DNA of 64,000 nucleotides from Polynucleobacter sp. AP-Kaivos-20-H2 (GCF_018882215.1 NZ_JACVOX010000003.1:124001-188000), one strand, 5' to 3'; shown: positions 27,944 to 38,793, counted from the first letter of the stretch. Notes: generated from the letters alone by a model not told the origin. Program-made: numbers and translations.

Positions 27944-28852
27944 TTACTTCTTAGGATTATTTGATACGCCAGATACCACATGGCCTGTTGGTGCAACAGA
28001 GGCTGCTGATTGGCAATGACCGGTTTGATCATCAAAGAAAAAGTCGGGTTCGAATTCTCGTAAGAACTCGCTCTTCGAGAGGCCGCCTAAAAACATTGCT
28101 TCATCTACATCAATACCCCATGCCATCAGCGTGCGAATGGCTCGTTCATGGGCGGGTGCAGAGCGTGCTGTCACTAAGGCTGTGCGAATGCGCATACCGT
28201 TTTCACTAGTGGAGCGTTGCAGTCTGTGTAGGGCTTCTAGCAATGGTTTGAATGGGCCGGGAGGCAAGGGAATATCGACCTTCTTGCTTTCGTGATCCAC
28301 AAAAGCTTCAAGACCTTTTTTCTGAAAGACTTGTTCGGCTTCATCAGAGAAAAGGACAGCGTCTCCGTCAAATGCAATACGGATTTCATTAGGATGAGAC
28401 TCCGCGGTTTTGCTGGACTCTGGATACACACGAGCCGCAGGAAAGCCTGCATCAATCGTTGCTCGTACGTCATCTTCATTTGCAGATAAGAAGAGGTTGG
28501 CATGTAGAGAGCGCAGATAGTGATACGGAGGTCTGCCCCTGGTAAATACGCCACGCTCTAAATGTAAGCCATGATGCTCGGCGGAGCGGAATACACGCAG
28601 GCCACTTACTGGATCATTGCGAGAAAGAATCACTACTTCAACACGTTGCTCACCCTCATCATTAAAAGCGAGGAGTTTCTTTACCAAAGGGAATGCCACC
28701 CCTTTTTGAGCAGCCTCACTCAAGCGCTCTAACTGCAACTTCATATAAGCGCTGTCATCAGTTGATTCGAAGATGCGATTTTCTTCCTCGAAATCAAACA
28801 GGGCACGCGAAGAGATCGCGACGACGAGTTTTCCGGTGAGTGTGTATGACAT
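27944..28852 (-). CDS. 5'-nucleotidase (cytosolic NT5C1-like family)
   Basis: The protein has 302 residues without signal peptide or membrane segment. It matches the cytosolic 5'-nucleotidase 1 family: LVVAISSRALFDFEEENRIF at the start, VVILSRNDPVSGLRVFRSAEHHGL, AFDGDAVLFSDEAE with the catalytic-type DxD arrangement, and FFDDQTGHC near the end. It probably dephosphorylates nucleoside monophosphates. It lies 10 bases after the ilvA stop codon and 13 before queF. Confidence 0.88.
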   Translation of the reverse strand: MSYTLTGKLVVAISSRALFDFEEENRIFESTDDSAYMKLQLERLSEAAQKGVAFPLVKKLLAFNDEGEQRVEVVILSRNDPVSGLRVFRSAEHHGLHLERGVFTRGRPPYHYLRSLHANLFLSANEDDVRATIDAGFPAARVYPESSKTAESHPNEIRIAFDGDAVLFSDEAEQVFQKKGLEAFVDHESKKVDIPLPPGPFKPLLEALHRLQRSTSENGMRIRTALVTARSAPAHERAIRTLMAWGIDVDEAMFLGGLSKSEFLREFEPDFFFDDQTGHCQSAASVAPTGHVVSGVSNNPKK

Positions 28853-28862
28853 TAAATTGGAC

Positions 28863-30383
28863 TTATTTTAGGAACAAGCGATACGCAGGGTTATTGGTTT
28901 CATCCCAGTGTGGGTAACCCAAGGTTGCCAAGAAGGTTTGGAATTTCTTCTGCTCATTTTTCGGTACTTGAATACCAATCAGAATGCGGCCATAGTCAGC
29001 ACCATGATTGCGGTAATGAAATAGGCTGATATTCCAGTTAGGAGCCATACTGGTTAAGAACTTCATCAAAGCACCTGGGCGCTCTGGGAACTCAAAGCGA
29101 TAGAGCAATTCATCTTTAGCCAGTGCAGAATGCCCGCCAACCATATGACGTAAATGCGATTTTGCTAGCTCGTCATGCGTGAGATCAATCGTTGCAAACT
29201 TGGCTTTGCGGAAATGCTTTGCAATCGCTTCGCTATCACCCGATTTTTGTGTGCTGATGCCAACAAAAATATGCGCTTCACTTTGATCACCGATACGATA
29301 GTTAAATTCAGTAACGTTACGTTTGCCGAGTAATTCGCAGAAGCGTTTGAAAGAGCCGCGTTCTTCAGGAATGGTGACTGCAAACACCGCCTCACGGAAC
29401 TCACCAACGTCTGCTCGTTCAGCTACAAAGCGGAGGCGGCTAAAGTTCATGTTTGCCCCGCAAGCCACAGCCACTAGGGTTTTCTTCTTGATACGTTTTT
29501 TCTCGACATACCTCTTCATGCCTGCAATGGCGAGTGCGCCAGCGGGCTCAAGAATGCTGCGGGTGTCGGTAAATACATCATTAATAGCTGCACAGATTTC
29601 ATCTGTGTCGACGGTGACGATTTCGTCCACTACTTTTTTGCAAATACGAAATGTTTCTTTGCCAACCAATTTCACTGCAGTACCGTCTGAGAACAAACCC
29701 ACGTCTTTCATTTCAATACGTTTATTTGCTTTGAGTGATTGATTCATGGCATCGGAGTCAGAGGCTTGAACGCCAATCACTTTTGTTTTAGGGCTAACAG
29801 CTTTGATGTATTCGCCAATGCCGGAAATCAAACCACCACCACCAATAGCTACAAATACTGCATCGATGGGTTTTTCGTATTGAGTAAAAATTTCGTGGGC
29901 AATCGTTCCTTGACCTGCGATGACATCAGGATCATCAAAGGGGTGAACGAAAGTTAAGCCCCGTTTTTTGCCGAGAATCTCAGAATGTTTAAAGGCGTCA
30001 CTATAGGATTCACCATGAAGAATGATCTCCACCCAGGATCCGCCCCTTGCCTTGACTGCGTCAATTTTGACGCTAGGGGTCGTGACCGGCATCACGATGA
30101 CGGCTTTGCACTTCATTTTGGCTGCCGATAGGGCTACGCCCTGAGCATGATTGCCTGCGGAAGCTGTAATAACCCCGCGTTTTAAGGATTCCGGGGGTAA
30201 ATGGGCCATTTTGTTATAGGCGCCACGGAGTTTGAAGGAGAAAACCGGCTGGTTATCTTCTCTTTTGAGTAAGACCTGGTTGCCCAAACGCTTAGTCAGT
30301 TCTGGGGCGAGCTGAAGTTCGGTTTCTCTGGCTACGTCATAGACGCGAGCCGATAAAATTTTCTTTAAATAGTTCGTTGCCAT
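28863..30383 (-). CDS. ilvA: Threonine ammonia-lyase, biosynthetic
   Basis: IlvA deaminates threonine to 2-oxobutanoate, the first step to isoleucine. The 506-residue protein has the PLP-lysine motif SFKLRGAYNKM near residue 52, the phosphate loop GGGGLISG and two C-terminal ACT-like domains (for example RFEFPERPGALMKFL), the isoleucine feedback module. The start at 30383 fits the alignment to the family. The start codon lies in an 8-base-pair inverted repeat, and the nearest AGGAG is about 24 bases upstream, so translation initiation may be structured. Confidence 0.96.
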   Translation of the reverse strand: MATNYLKKILSARVYDVARETELQLAPELTKRLGNQVLLKREDNQPVFSFKLRGAYNKMAHLPPESLKRGVITASAGNHAQGVALSAAKMKCKAVIVMPVTTPSVKIDAVKARGGSWVEIILHGESYSDAFKHSEILGKKRGLTFVHPFDDPDVIAGQGTIAHEIFTQYEKPIDAVFVAIGGGGLISGIGEYIKAVSPKTKVIGVQASDSDAMNQSLKANKRIEMKDVGLFSDGTAVKLVGKETFRICKKVVDEIVTVDTDEICAAINDVFTDTRSILEPAGALAIAGMKRYVEKKRIKKKTLVAVACGANMNFSRLRFVAERADVGEFREAVFAVTIPEERGSFKRFCELLGKRNVTEFNYRIGDQSEAHIFVGISTQKSGDSEAIAKHFRKAKFATIDLTHDELAKSHLRHMVGGHSALAKDELLYRFEFPERPGALMKFLTSMAPNWNISLFHYRNHGADYGRILIGIQVPKNEQKKFQTFLATLGYPHWDETNNPAYRLFLK

Positions 30384-30406
30384 CCGATGAGCGTACCACG
30401 GATGGC
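30379..30406 (-). promoter_or_regulatory. Inverted repeat that includes the ilvA start codon
   Basis: GCCATCCG (30379-30386) and CGGATGGC (30399-30406) are perfect 8-base arms with a 12-base loop. On the minus-strand mRNA the ilvA AUG lies in the 3' arm. The AGGAG sequence lies just upstream of the 5' arm. A role in translation control is inference. Confidence 0.5.
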
Positions 30407-30517
30407 TCCTAAGCCCTTAGATTTGCAAGGGTTTATCCCTTTGAGGAGCAACTTTCTCGGAATCCTGCCACTATCAGGTTCACTCAATTAAAATGCTTAT
30501 TTATCAAATATGTCGCT

Positions 30518-33500
30518 ATGAACGCACCATTAGCTTTGAACCAGTTGTTGGATGCTGAGGCGGGCTCCCCCCGTCTTCGCGAAATTCCCTACAACTACAC
30601 CTCCTTTTCCGATCGAGAGATTGTGATTCGCCTATTGGGCGAGGAATCATGGCGTGTTCTCAATAACTTGCGTGGCGTTCGCCGTACAGGCCGTTCCGCT
30701 CGCATGTTATTTGAAATTCTGGGTGATATCTGGGTGGTGCAGCGCAATCCTTTTTTGCAAGATGATTTGCTGGACAGTCCCGACCGCCGCAAACAATTAA
30801 TCGATGCTCTTTGGCATCGCTTGGGTGAAGTCAAGAAGCGTAATAGTGGCGATTCTGCTGACCAAGTAGAAATTCTATTAAGTGCCGCTTATCGCGCAAT
30901 CGAAAATTTCGAAAACGGATTTAAAGAAGTTGAAGTGATTCGTAAGCGTGCCCGTAAGGAGTTAGGCCGCCACACTGCTGCAGACAATATTTGTTTTGAT
31001 GGTGTGTCTCGTGCAGCTCACGTTACTGATGCAACAGACTGGCGTGTTGAGTTTCCACTCGTTGTTCTAAAGCCGGATTACGAATCTGAAATTCCCGGTT
31101 TGGTGAAAGCTTGTATTGAATTAGGGCTGACCATTATTCCTCGTGGAGGGGGTACTGGTTATACCGGTGGCGCTATTCCGCTGTATGCAATGTCTGCAGT
31201 AATTAACACAGAAAAGTTGCAAGATATTGGTGGTGTAAAAGCTAAAAAACTGCCAGGCTTAGATCGCGAAGTATCTACTATCTTTACTGGTGCAGGCGTT
31301 GTGACCCGTCGCGTATCTGATGCTGCAGAGCATGCTGGGCTTGTGTTTGCGGTTGATCCTACTTCTGCCGATGCAAGTTGTATTGGCGGCAATATTGCTA
31401 TGAATGCGGGTGGTAAGAAAGCGGTTCTTTGGGGAACTGCTTTAGATAATCTGGCTAGCTGGCGCATGGTGGATCCGCAAGGCAATTGGTTGGACATCGA
31501 GCGTCTTGAACATAATATGGGCAAGATCCATGATGTGGCAACTGTCCGTTTTCAGCTCACTTGGTCTGATGGCAATAGCGAGCCTGGTCAACGCATTCTG
31601 AAAACAGAATTATTAGAAGTTGAAGGTAGACGTTTCCGCAAAGAAGGTTTAGGTAAAGACGTTACTGATAAATTTTTATCAGGTTTACCTGGTGTGCAAA
31701 AAGAAGGTTGTGATGGTTTGATTACTAGCGCAACTTGGGTATTACATCGTATGCCTAAATTTATGCGCACAGTTTGCTTGGAGTTTTTTGGTCAAGCGCG
31801 TGAAGCTATTCCAAGTATTGTAGAAATCAAGGCTTACTTGGATGGTTTAAGCAAGCAAGGCGGCCCAATCTTGGCCGGTCTCGAGCACTTAGACGATCGC
31901 TATTTAAGGGCGGTGGGTTACTCCACCAAATCAAAGCGCAATAGCCTGCCGAAGATGGTGTTGATTGGCGACATTGCTGGCGATGATGAAGAAGGTGTTG
32001 CTGCAGCTTCGAGTGAAGTAGTACGGATGGCGAACTTACGAGTTGGCGAAGGCTTTGTTGCAGTCAGCGCTGAAGCTCGTAAGAAATTCTGGCTTGATCG
32101 TGCCCGCACTGCTGCGATTGCCCGTCATACAAATGCTTTTAAGATTAATGAAGACGTCGTGATTCCTTTGCCACGTATGGGCGAGTACACCGACGGTATC
32201 GATCGCATCAATATTGAGCTCTCTCTTAAAAACAAGTTGCAAGTACTTGATGGTCTTGAGACTTTCTTGAAAAAGAGCGCATTACCGCTAGGTAAGAGTG
32301 ATGCTGAGTATGAGATTCCTACAGCAGAAATCTTGGGAGATCGTGTTCAGCAAGCCTTAGAACTCATCGCCAAAGTCCGCGGGCGTTGGGCTGAGTGGCT
32401 CATTGAGATGGACTCTTATTTCCCGCGTCTGCAGGATTACAGTCTGCGCGCTTCATGGAAAGAGGAAGTGCGCTCTGAATTGCGCATCATCTTTGGTGGT
32501 TTGGCGTTTGAGCCGATTCTGGCCGAGCTAGAAGCAATTCACAAAAAGATTTTGCGTAAGCGTGTATTCGTAGCTTTGCACATGCATGCTGGCGACGGAA
32601 ACGTTCACACCAATATTCCGGTCAATTCGGATGACTACGAGATGTTGCAAGATGCGCATCGTGCTGTAGATCGGATCATGAAATTAGCCCGATCATTAGA
32701 CGGTGTGATTTCTGGTGAGCATGGCATTGGTATTACTAAATTAGAATATTTAACTGAAGCTGAACTCAAGGACTTCCGCAGCTATAAGAATCGCGTTGAT
32801 CCAGAAGGCCGCTTTAATAAAGGCAAGTTGATGCCACATGCTGACCTGAGCATGGCCTACACGCCTAGCTTTGGTTTGATGGGCCATGAGTCGATCATCA
32901 TGCAGCAAAGCGATATTGGTGCCATTGCCGATAGCGTAAAAGATTGTTTACGTTGCGGCAAATGTAAGCCTGTTTGTTCAACCCATGTACCACGTGCAAA
33001 CTTGCTCTATAGCCCACGCGACAAAATCCTCGCAACATCACTTTTGATTGAAGCCTTCCTATATGAAGAGCAAACTCGACGTGGTGTTTCGATTCGCCAT
33101 TGGGAAATGTTTGATGACGTCGCAGCGCATTGCACGGTTTGTCATAAGTGTTTAACTCCATGCCCGGTCAATATCGACTTTGGCGATGTGACCATGAACA
33201 TGCGTAATCTTTTGCGTAAGATGGGGCAGCAGAGCTTTAATCCTGGCACTGCAGCATCCATGTTCTTCTTGAATGCCACCAGCCCAGAATCGATTAATCT
33301 CGCTCGCAAGACCATGATTGGTTGGGGTTATAAGTTACAGCGTTTGGGTAATGATGTCTTGCGCAAGTTTGCAAAACAACAAACTGCTCATCCGCCAGCA
33401 ACGGTAGGAAAGCCGAGCGTTAAAGAGCAGGTGATTTTCTTTGTAAATAAGAAGATGCCTGGCAATCTTCCTAAGAAAACAGCGCGTGCTTTGTTGGATA

Positions 33501-34357
33501 TTGAGGATGCAAACTACGTTCCCATTATTCGTGATCCTAAGACAACTTCTGCAGACACTGAGGCAGTGTTTTACTTCCCGGGTTGCGGATCTGAGCGTTT
33601 GTTCTCGCAAGTTGGGCTAGCTACTCAAGCCATGCTGTGGAATGTTGGCGTTCAAACGGTTCTGCCACCAGGCTATCTCTGTTGCGGCTACCCACAGCGT
33701 GGTAATGGCGACTTTGATAAAGCAGAGAAGATGATCACGGATAACCGTGTGTTATTCCATCGTGTTGCCAATACCCTCAATTACTTGGATATCAAGACCG
33801 TGGTTGTTTCTTGTGGCACTTGTTATGACCAGTTAGCGGGCTACCAGTTCGAACAGATTTTCCCTGGCTGCCGCATTATTGATATTCATGAGTTCCTGGC
33901 AGAGAAGGGCGTGAAGCTCTCTGGCGTAACAGGCGTGAAGTACATGTATCACGATCCTTGCCACTCCCCAATGAAGTTACAAGACCCTCTGAAGACGGTG
34001 AATGAGTTAATTCAGCTCGAAGATGGCAAAGCGATTGCGAAGAATGATCGTTGCTGCGGTGAATCTGGCACGTTGGCAGTCACACGTCCTGATATTTCTA
34101 CTCAAGTGCGTTTCCGTAAACAGATTGAGATGGAAAAAGCAGCGACTGATTTGCGCAAAAACAACTTCACTGGTGAGGTCAAAGTATTAACTAGCTGTCC
34201 ATCATGCTTACAAGGCTTGACACGTTTTGATGCAGATAGTGACACCACGGCCGATTACATCGTTGTTGAAATGGCTCAGAAGCTACTTGGTAAAGACTGG
34301 ATGCAGGACTATGTAGCCAAGGCCAACCAAGGTGGTATTGAGAGGGTCCTCGTTTAA
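30518..34357 (+). CDS. Large FAD-linked oxidase / Fe-S oxidoreductase fusion (DUF3683 type)
   Basis: One 1279-residue protein combines several modules. Residues about 1-150 are a DUF3683-like N-terminal region. About 180-800 are a FAD_binding_4/FAD-oxidase_C dehydrogenase ([64 protein letters not shown]). Near 810-890 are two 4Fe-4S motifs ([23 protein letters not shown]). About 1020-1270 are two CCG domains (LCCGYPQRG with [17 protein letters not shown] with SCPSCLQGL). The architecture resembles D-lactate or 2-hydroxyacid dehydrogenases with a GlpC-like electron-transfer tail. The substrate is unknown. It overlaps the next gene by one base. Confidence 0.9.
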   Translation: MNAPLALNQLLDAEAGSPRLREIPYNYTSFSDREIVIRLLGEESWRVLNNLRGVRRTGRSARMLFEILGDIWVVQRNPFLQDDLLDSPDRRKQLIDALWHRLGEVKKRNSGDSADQVEILLSAAYRAIENFENGFKEVEVIRKRARKELGRHTAADNICFDGVSRAAHVTDATDWRVEFPLVVLKPDYESEIPGLVKACIELGLTIIPRGGGTGYTGGAIPLYAMSAVINTEKLQDIGGVKAKKLPGLDREVSTIFTGAGVVTRRVSDAAEHAGLVFAVDPTSADASCIGGNIAMNAGGKKAVLWGTALDNLASWRMVDPQGNWLDIERLEHNMGKIHDVATVRFQLTWSDGNSEPGQRILKTELLEVEGRRFRKEGLGKDVTDKFLSGLPGVQKEGCDGLITSATWVLHRMPKFMRTVCLEFFGQAREAIPSIVEIKAYLDGLSKQGGPILAGLEHLDDRYLRAVGYSTKSKRNSLPKMVLIGDIAGDDEEGVAAASSEVVRMANLRVGEGFVAVSAEARKKFWLDRARTAAIARHTNAFKINEDVVIPLPRMGEYTDGIDRINIELSLKNKLQVLDGLETFLKKSALPLGKSDAEYEIPTAEILGDRVQQALELIAKVRGRWAEWLIEMDSYFPRLQDYSLRASWKEEVRSELRIIFGGLAFEPILAELEAIHKKILRKRVFVALHMHAGDGNVHTNIPVNSDDYEMLQDAHRAVDRIMKLARSLDGVISGEHGIGITKLEYLTEAELKDFRSYKNRVDPEGRFNKGKLMPHADLSMAYTPSFGLMGHESIIMQQSDIGAIADSVKDCLRCGKCKPVCSTHVPRANLLYSPRDKILATSLLIEAFLYEEQTRRGVSIRHWEMFDDVAAHCTVCHKCLTPCPVNIDFGDVTMNMRNLLRKMGQQSFNPGTAASMFFLNATSPESINLARKTMIGWGYKLQRLGNDVLRKFAKQQTAHPPATVGKPSVKEQVIFFVNKKMPGNLPKKTARALLDIEDANYVPIIRDPKTTSADTEAVFYFPGCGSERLFSQVGLATQAMLWNVGVQTVLPPGYLCCGYPQRGNGDFDKAEKMITDNRVLFHRVANTLNYLDIKTVVVSCGTCYDQLAGYQFEQIFPGCRIIDIHEFLAEKGVKLSGVTGVKYMYHDPCHSPMKLQDPLKTVNELIQLEDGKAIAKNDRCCGESGTLAVTRPDISTQVRFRKQIEMEKAATDLRKNNFTGEVKVLTSCPSCLQGLTRFDADSDTTADYIVVEMAQKLLGKDWMQDYVAKANQGGIERVLV

Positions 34358-34755
34358 TGATTCCGAGCAATATCGTTGTGCATCAACAGTCCAAGGTATT
34401 GGAGCTCTCATATGAGAACAGCAATACCTATCGTTTGCCTTTTGAATTGTTAAGGGTTTTATCTCCTTCCGCTGAAGTTCAGGGCCATGGGCCAGGGCAG
34501 GAAACATTACAGACGGGCAAGCGTGATGTTTTGATTGCTAACATTGAACCTGTAGGGCACTACGCACTCAAGCCCAGCTTTTCGGATGGTCATGACTCTG
34601 GCTTGTTTACCTGGGATTACTTATTGTTTCTGTGTGAGAACCAAGAGCAATTATGGAAAGAGCATTTAGATAAATTGGCCGCTGCTGGCTTAGACCGCGA
34701 TACACCGATGACACAAGCAGGCAGTGCATCAGGCCATTCTTGTGGAAGTCACTAA
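34357..34755 (+). CDS. DUF971-domain protein
   Basis: The protein has 132 residues with the DUF971 (gamma-butyrobetaine hydroxylase N-terminal-like) fold: [31 protein letters not shown] and [22 protein letters not shown] are the family blocks. The tail ends in histidine/cysteine (GHSCGSH), so metal binding is possible. DUF971 proteins are often found beside Fe-S or ubiquinone genes; here it lies between the Fe-S oxidoreductase and ubiE, with TAATG coupling to ubiE. The exact function is unknown. Confidence 0.85.
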   Translation: MIPSNIVVHQQSKVLELSYENSNTYRLPFELLRVLSPSAEVQGHGPGQETLQTGKRDVLIANIEPVGHYALKPSFSDGHDSGLFTWDYLLFLCENQEQLWKEHLDKLAAAGLDRDTPMTQAGSASGHSCGSH

Positions 34756-35498
34756 TGAGTAAAACGCACTTCGGGTATCAAAGTGTTGATGAAGCTGAAA
34801 AAGCCGGCAAGGTTGCCGAGGTTTTTCATTCGGTAGCCAGCAAGTACGACGTTATGAATGACCTGATGTCATTCGGCCTGCATCGGGTTTGGAAAAAAGT
34901 GACGATTGCTCGTGCAAATGTTCGTCCTGGCCAAAAGATCTTGGACATTGCTGGCGGAACTGGTGATCTCGCTGCGGCTTTTGCAAAAGCCGCTGATTGG
35001 GGGCGCAACCCAGATGCTCAAGTATGGTTAAGTGATATCAACGCTTCTATGTTGGGTGTGGGGCGTGACCGTCTATTGGATCGCGGTATGGCTTTGCCTT
35101 GCGTTCAGTTTGATGCCGAAAAAATTCCTTTTCCGAATAATCATTTTGACGTGGTGACCGTTGCTTTTGGTTTGCGTAACATGACACATAAAGAAATCGC
35201 TTTAGGTGAAATGTGCCGCGTAATCAAGCCAGGTGGCCGCGTTTTGGTTTTGGAATTCTCTAAGCCTGATGCCTTTTTGCAACCCGTTTATGACACTTAT
35301 TCATTTAAGGTTTTGCCTTGGTTGGGCGAAAAGATTGCGCAAGACTCGGAAAGCTATCGCTATTTAGCTGAATCGATTCGTATGCATCCTGATGCAGAAA
35401 CCCTCAAAGAAATGATGCTGGGGGTTGGTTTTGATGAAGTGGAAACCCACAGGATGACTGGGGGTATCGTTGCCTTACATATTGGTATTAAATACTAA
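34755..35498 (+). CDS. ubiE: Ubiquinone/menaquinone C-methyltransferase
   Basis: UbiE adds the C-methyl group in ubiquinone (and menaquinone) synthesis. The ATG at 34755 overlaps the previous stop as TAATG and gives a 247-residue protein starting [23 protein letters not shown]-binding motif I is [11 protein letters not shown]; the UbiE signatures [17 protein letters not shown] and [20 protein letters not shown] are also present. It opens a plus-strand quinone cluster with ubiJ and ubiB. Confidence 0.97.
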   Translation: MSKTHFGYQSVDEAEKAGKVAEVFHSVASKYDVMNDLMSFGLHRVWKKVTIARANVRPGQKILDIAGGTGDLAAAFAKAADWGRNPDAQVWLSDINASMLGVGRDRLLDRGMALPCVQFDAEKIPFPNNHFDVVTVAFGLRNMTHKEIALGEMCRVIKPGGRVLVLEFSKPDAFLQPVYDTYSFKVLPWLGEKIAQDSESYRYLAESIRMHPDAETLKEMMLGVGFDEVETHRMTGGIVALHIGIKY

Positions 35499-35506
35499 TA
35501 GTCGTA

Positions 35507-35530
35507 TAGTTTTTAAAGTCTTAAAAACTA
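35507..35530. repeat. AT-rich perfect inverted repeat between ubiE and the Tim44-like gene
   Basis: TAGTTTTTAA (35507-35516), loop AGTC, TTAAAAACTA (35521-35530). The 10-base arms lie 39 bases before the next start codon. It has no GC-rich stem, so termination is doubtful; it could be an operator or an mRNA structure. Confidence 0.55.
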
Positions 35531-35568
35531 AAGAAGTTGAGTAGTTATTAGAAGGGGTAAATATAAAA

Positions 35569-36477
35569 ATGAATAAACATTTTTTTAAAGCAGTTCTCTT
35601 GAGTTTTACTTTGATCATTGCAATGGTTGGTCAGGTTGATGCTGCTCGCTTAGGTGGCGGAAGAAGTCTTGGTCGTGCGCCAAGTGCACCAATGCAACGT
35701 CAGGCTGCTCCTGTGCAAAAGCCAGTTCAGCAAGCACAACCAACTGCTCCAACCCCAGCTCCTCAAGCACCTGCGCCTAGTCGTTTTGGCGGCATGGGTG
35801 GTATTTTGGGTGGCTTAGCAGCGGGCCTGGGGATTGGTTACCTCTTATCGCATTTTGGTTTAGGTGAAGCAGCTTCCTCATTGATTACTGGTTTGCTGAT
35901 CGCAATGTTGGCTGGCTTTGTCATTATGTTTGTGATTCGTAGATTATTGCCAGCCATGTCTGGTGCTGGTCAAAACTCAAATGTGCCATCTCAAGGCATG
36001 CAGCGCAGTAATGTTGAGACTCCAAGACAGGAGCCCGCCTTTACTCCTGCTGCAAATGCATTCGGTGGGGTGAGTGCAGAGCCTGAGGTATTTCAGTCAA
36101 CCTTGCCTCCTGGTTTCGATCAGCAAACGTTTTTGGAAAATGCAAAACAATATTTTGTCACTTTGCAAAAAGCTTGGGACCAAGGTGATCTTGCATCCTT
36201 ACGTGAATTTACAACTCCCGATATGTTTGCCACGATTCAGCAAGATTTAGCTGGTAGAACTGATGGCAGCAATCAAACAGATGTCGTGACCATTAATGCT
36301 CAGCTCTTAGGGGTTGAGACGGCGGATGCCCATTATTTCTGTAGCGTTCAGTTCAGCGGCATGATTCGTGAGCAGCAGGGCGCTCCAGCGAGCGACTTCT
36401 CCGAAATCTGGAATTTGAGCAAGCCTGTGGAAGGTCCTGGCGGCTGGGTACTGGCGGGCATCTCCCAGTTGGTTTAA
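35569..36477 (+). CDS. Tim44-like domain membrane protein
   Basis: This 302-residue protein has a signal sequence (residues about 7-26), a glutamine/proline/alanine-rich linker (about 40-75), a glycine-rich GGMGGILGGLAAGLGIGYLL segment and a membrane helix near residues 100-125. The C-terminal third (from about residue 175) is a Tim44-like domain (FLENAKQYFVTLQKAWDQGDL). Such proteins are common next to ubiE-ubiJ-ubiB in Burkholderiales. The role is not established; it may act in envelope assembly. A palindromic terminator follows. Confidence 0.88.
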   Translation: MNKHFFKAVLLSFTLIIAMVGQVDAARLGGGRSLGRAPSAPMQRQAAPVQKPVQQAQPTAPTPAPQAPAPSRFGGMGGILGGLAAGLGIGYLLSHFGLGEAASSLITGLLIAMLAGFVIMFVIRRLLPAMSGAGQNSNVPSQGMQRSNVETPRQEPAFTPAANAFGGVSAEPEVFQSTLPPGFDQQTFLENAKQYFVTLQKAWDQGDLASLREFTTPDMFATIQQDLAGRTDGSNQTDVVTINAQLLGVETADAHYFCSVQFSGMIREQQGAPASDFSEIWNLSKPVEGPGGWVLAGISQLV

Positions 36478-36498
36478 GCTTTAGGTACTTTCCGTCGG

Positions 36499-36524
36499 AA
36501 AACCCGCACTAGTGCGGGTTTTTT
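36499..36524 (+). terminator. Rho-independent terminator after the Tim44-like gene
   Basis: AACCCGCACT (36501-36510) and AGTGCGGGTT (36511-36520) form a perfect palindrome, with AA before and TTTT after. It lies 22 bases past the stop codon and seven bases before the ubiJ start, so ubiJ may need its own promoter or read-through. Confidence 0.85.
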
Positions 36525-36530
36525 ACACTC

Positions 36531-37151
36531 ATGAACAGACATTTTTTGACTACCCATACGATTGCTTCTGGCGCAGCCTGCCGGGGGATTAATCACGTAT
36601 TGGGTAGCGAGCCTTGGGCGTCTGCAGAATTAGTTCGTCATGCCAACAAAACAATATTGCTACAACTACCGCTTGGTAATCTGTGTTTTGAGATCAAGCC
36701 AGATGGTTTATTGGCTAGCTTAAAAGAGATTGAGGCACCTTCGCTCACTTTGGAGGTGTCTGCCAAGGCATTGAGCGACTTGGCAGGTAGTACTGGTTCT
36801 TTGCGAGAGCAAGCTTTTAAAGCGGTCAAAATTACTGGTGATGCAGACTTAGCCCAATTATTGGGTCGTCTTGCTGGGCAGTTGCGCTGGGAATACGAGG
36901 AAGATTTGGCTCAGCTCGTTGGTGATGCACCTGCAAATTTTGCCGTAAGACAGGGTAAAAAGTTTGTATCTGCCACGCGTTCTGCCGCAAGTGATTTACT
37001 GGACAATGTAGTGGAGTATGTCAGCGAAGAAAAGAAAGTGCTTTTAAATAAACGAGATTTTATGGTTCGTAAATCCGAATTAAGTGATTTACGCGAGTCT
37101 GTAGATCGTATGGAAAAACGTATTCAACTATTAGAGCAAAAGGCTAAATAA
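36531..37151 (+). CDS. ubiJ: Ubiquinone biosynthesis accessory factor UbiJ (SCP2 domain)
   Basis: The protein has 206 residues. An SCP2 lipid-binding domain occupies about residues 15-110 (LLQLPLGNLCFEIKPDG, KITGDADLAQLLGRLAGQL). A C-terminal coiled coil is rich in charged residues (KSELSDLRESVDRMEKRIQLLEQ). UbiJ helps the ubiquinone-synthesis enzyme complex, probably by holding hydrophobic intermediates. It lies three bases before ubiB. The SCP2 call and the ubiE-ubiJ-ubiB order make the assignment firm. Confidence 0.92.
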   Translation: MNRHFLTTHTIASGAACRGINHVLGSEPWASAELVRHANKTILLQLPLGNLCFEIKPDGLLASLKEIEAPSLTLEVSAKALSDLAGSTGSLREQAFKAVKITGDADLAQLLGRLAGQLRWEYEEDLAQLVGDAPANFAVRQGKKFVSATRSAASDLLDNVVEYVSEEKKVLLNKRDFMVRKSELSDLRESVDRMEKRIQLLEQKAK

Positions 37152-37154
37152 ATC

Positions 37155-38741
37155 GTGCGTCGAATTGCTCGTCTCTTTTTCATTTTCTTTACCGCATGGC
37201 GTTATGGTTTATTGCCACTACTTCGCGATCTTCTAAAGCCGGGCATTCGTCGCGGATTTTTAACCATGCTTTGCTGGATGTCTCCAGGCAGTCATTTGCC
37301 TAGAGGCGAGCGTATTCGATTAACGCTCGAGGCACTAGGCCCTATTTTTGTTAAGTTTGGTCAAGTGCTCTCTACACGTCGCGATTTATTGCCAGAAGAT
37401 ATTGCCAATGAGTTGGCTAAATTACAAGATCAGGTACCACCATTTTCAAACGAAGAATCGCGTCGTTTGATTGAAGCAGATCTAGGCCAACCAATTGAAG
37501 AAGTATTTATTAGTTTTGATGCAACGCCTGTTGCTAGCGCTTCAGTGGCGCAGGTGCACTTCGGAGTCTTGCGTGGCACAGATAAACATCCTGAATGGGA
37601 GGGTCGTTCAGTAGCTATTAAGGTCTTGCGCCCCGGCATTCTGCCGGTGATTGAGGGTGACCTGGCCTTGATGTACGACCTAGCTAAGGTGATTGAAAAA
37701 AGCTCCGAAGATGGCCGTCGTTTAAAGCCGCGTGAGAACGTTTCGGAGTTTGATACTTATTTGCATGATGAGCTTGATCTCATGCGCGAGGCCGCTAATG
37801 CGAGTCAGCTACGTAGGCAATTCGCGGATTCCAATAAGTTAATGATTCCGGAGATGTACTGGGATTTATGTCACACCAATGTGATTGTCATGGAGAGGAT
37901 GTATGGCATCTCGATTGGTAAGACGGCGGCACTCAGAGAGGCAGGCGTTGACTTTAAGAAGTTGGCTTCAGATGGCGTAGAAATATTCTTTACCCAAGTG
38001 TTTGAGTATGGTTTCTTCCATGCGGATATGCATCCCGGCAACATCATGATTAGCTTAGAGCCAGAAACATTTGGCCGCTTTATTTCTCTAGATTTCGGTA
38101 TCGTTGGCGCATTAAGCGAATCTGATAAAAATTATTTAGCCTTGAATTTCTTGGCATTCTTTAATCGCGATTACCGTCGCGTTGCTGAGTTACATATCGA
38201 ATCAGGTTGGGTCCCGGCTAATACTCGCGTTGAAGAATTAGAGGGTGCTGTACGTTCTGTTTGCGAGCCGTATTTCGATCGTCCTCTGAAAGAAATTTCT
38301 TTGGGCATTGTACTGATGCGTTTGTTCCAGACCTCCCGTCGCTTTAAGGTAGAAATTCAGCCGCAACTCACTTTGCTACAAAAAACCCTCCTGAATGTCG
38401 AAGGTCTGGCCCGTCAATTGGATCCTGACCTGGACCTTTGGAAAACGGCTAAGCCGATTCTGGAAAAATGGGTAAGCAAGCAGTTAGGGTGGCGCGGTCT
38501 CATTGATGGCATCAAGGAAGAGGCGCCTACTTGGGCCAAAATTCTGCCAACATTGCCCCGTTTGATCGCCAATAGCCTAGCGCAGGCCCATTCCCCTATA
38601 AAAGACCAGAATGGCGAATTAGAGGTCTTAAAGGCCCTTTTGTTACAAGAAAGGCGTACCCATCGCCTTTTGGCGGGGGCTTTACTCTTTGCCGGCGGGT
38701 TTTTGACCGGAATTTTGATCATCAGCCTAGGCATTTATTAG
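37155..38741 (+). CDS. ubiB: Ubiquinone biosynthesis atypical kinase UbiB
   Basis: UbiB is an ABC1/ADCK-type atypical kinase/ATPase needed for ubiquinone synthesis. The 528-residue protein begins at a GTG. It has the KxGQ motif in [16 protein letters not shown], the alanine-rich loop ASVAQVHFG, the catalytic region [12 protein letters not shown], the metal site LDFGIVG and two C-terminal membrane helices ([21 protein letters not shown]). It is coupled to ubiJ by a 3-base gap. Confidence 0.96.
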   Translation: MRRIARLFFIFFTAWRYGLLPLLRDLLKPGIRRGFLTMLCWMSPGSHLPRGERIRLTLEALGPIFVKFGQVLSTRRDLLPEDIANELAKLQDQVPPFSNEESRRLIEADLGQPIEEVFISFDATPVASASVAQVHFGVLRGTDKHPEWEGRSVAIKVLRPGILPVIEGDLALMYDLAKVIEKSSEDGRRLKPRENVSEFDTYLHDELDLMREAANASQLRRQFADSNKLMIPEMYWDLCHTNVIVMERMYGISIGKTAALREAGVDFKKLASDGVEIFFTQVFEYGFFHADMHPGNIMISLEPETFGRFISLDFGIVGALSESDKNYLALNFLAFFNRDYRRVAELHIESGWVPANTRVEELEGAVRSVCEPYFDRPLKEISLGIVLMRLFQTSRRFKVEIQPQLTLLQKTLLNVEGLARQLDPDLDLWKTAKPILEKWVSKQLGWRGLIDGIKEEAPTWAKILPTLPRLIANSLAQAHSPIKDQNGELEVLKALLLQERRTHRLLAGALLFAGGFLTGILIISLGIY

Positions 38742-38793
38742 TCTCTCGCTGATTGGTTGCTAAACCGCTAAAATAGTGGGTTAGGCGAAACAC

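Noticed and set aside
27931..28035. Longer queF frame starting at 28035
   Set aside because: It would overlap the upstream nucleotidase gene by about 90 bases and add residues unlike QueF; the ATG at 27930 fits the family.
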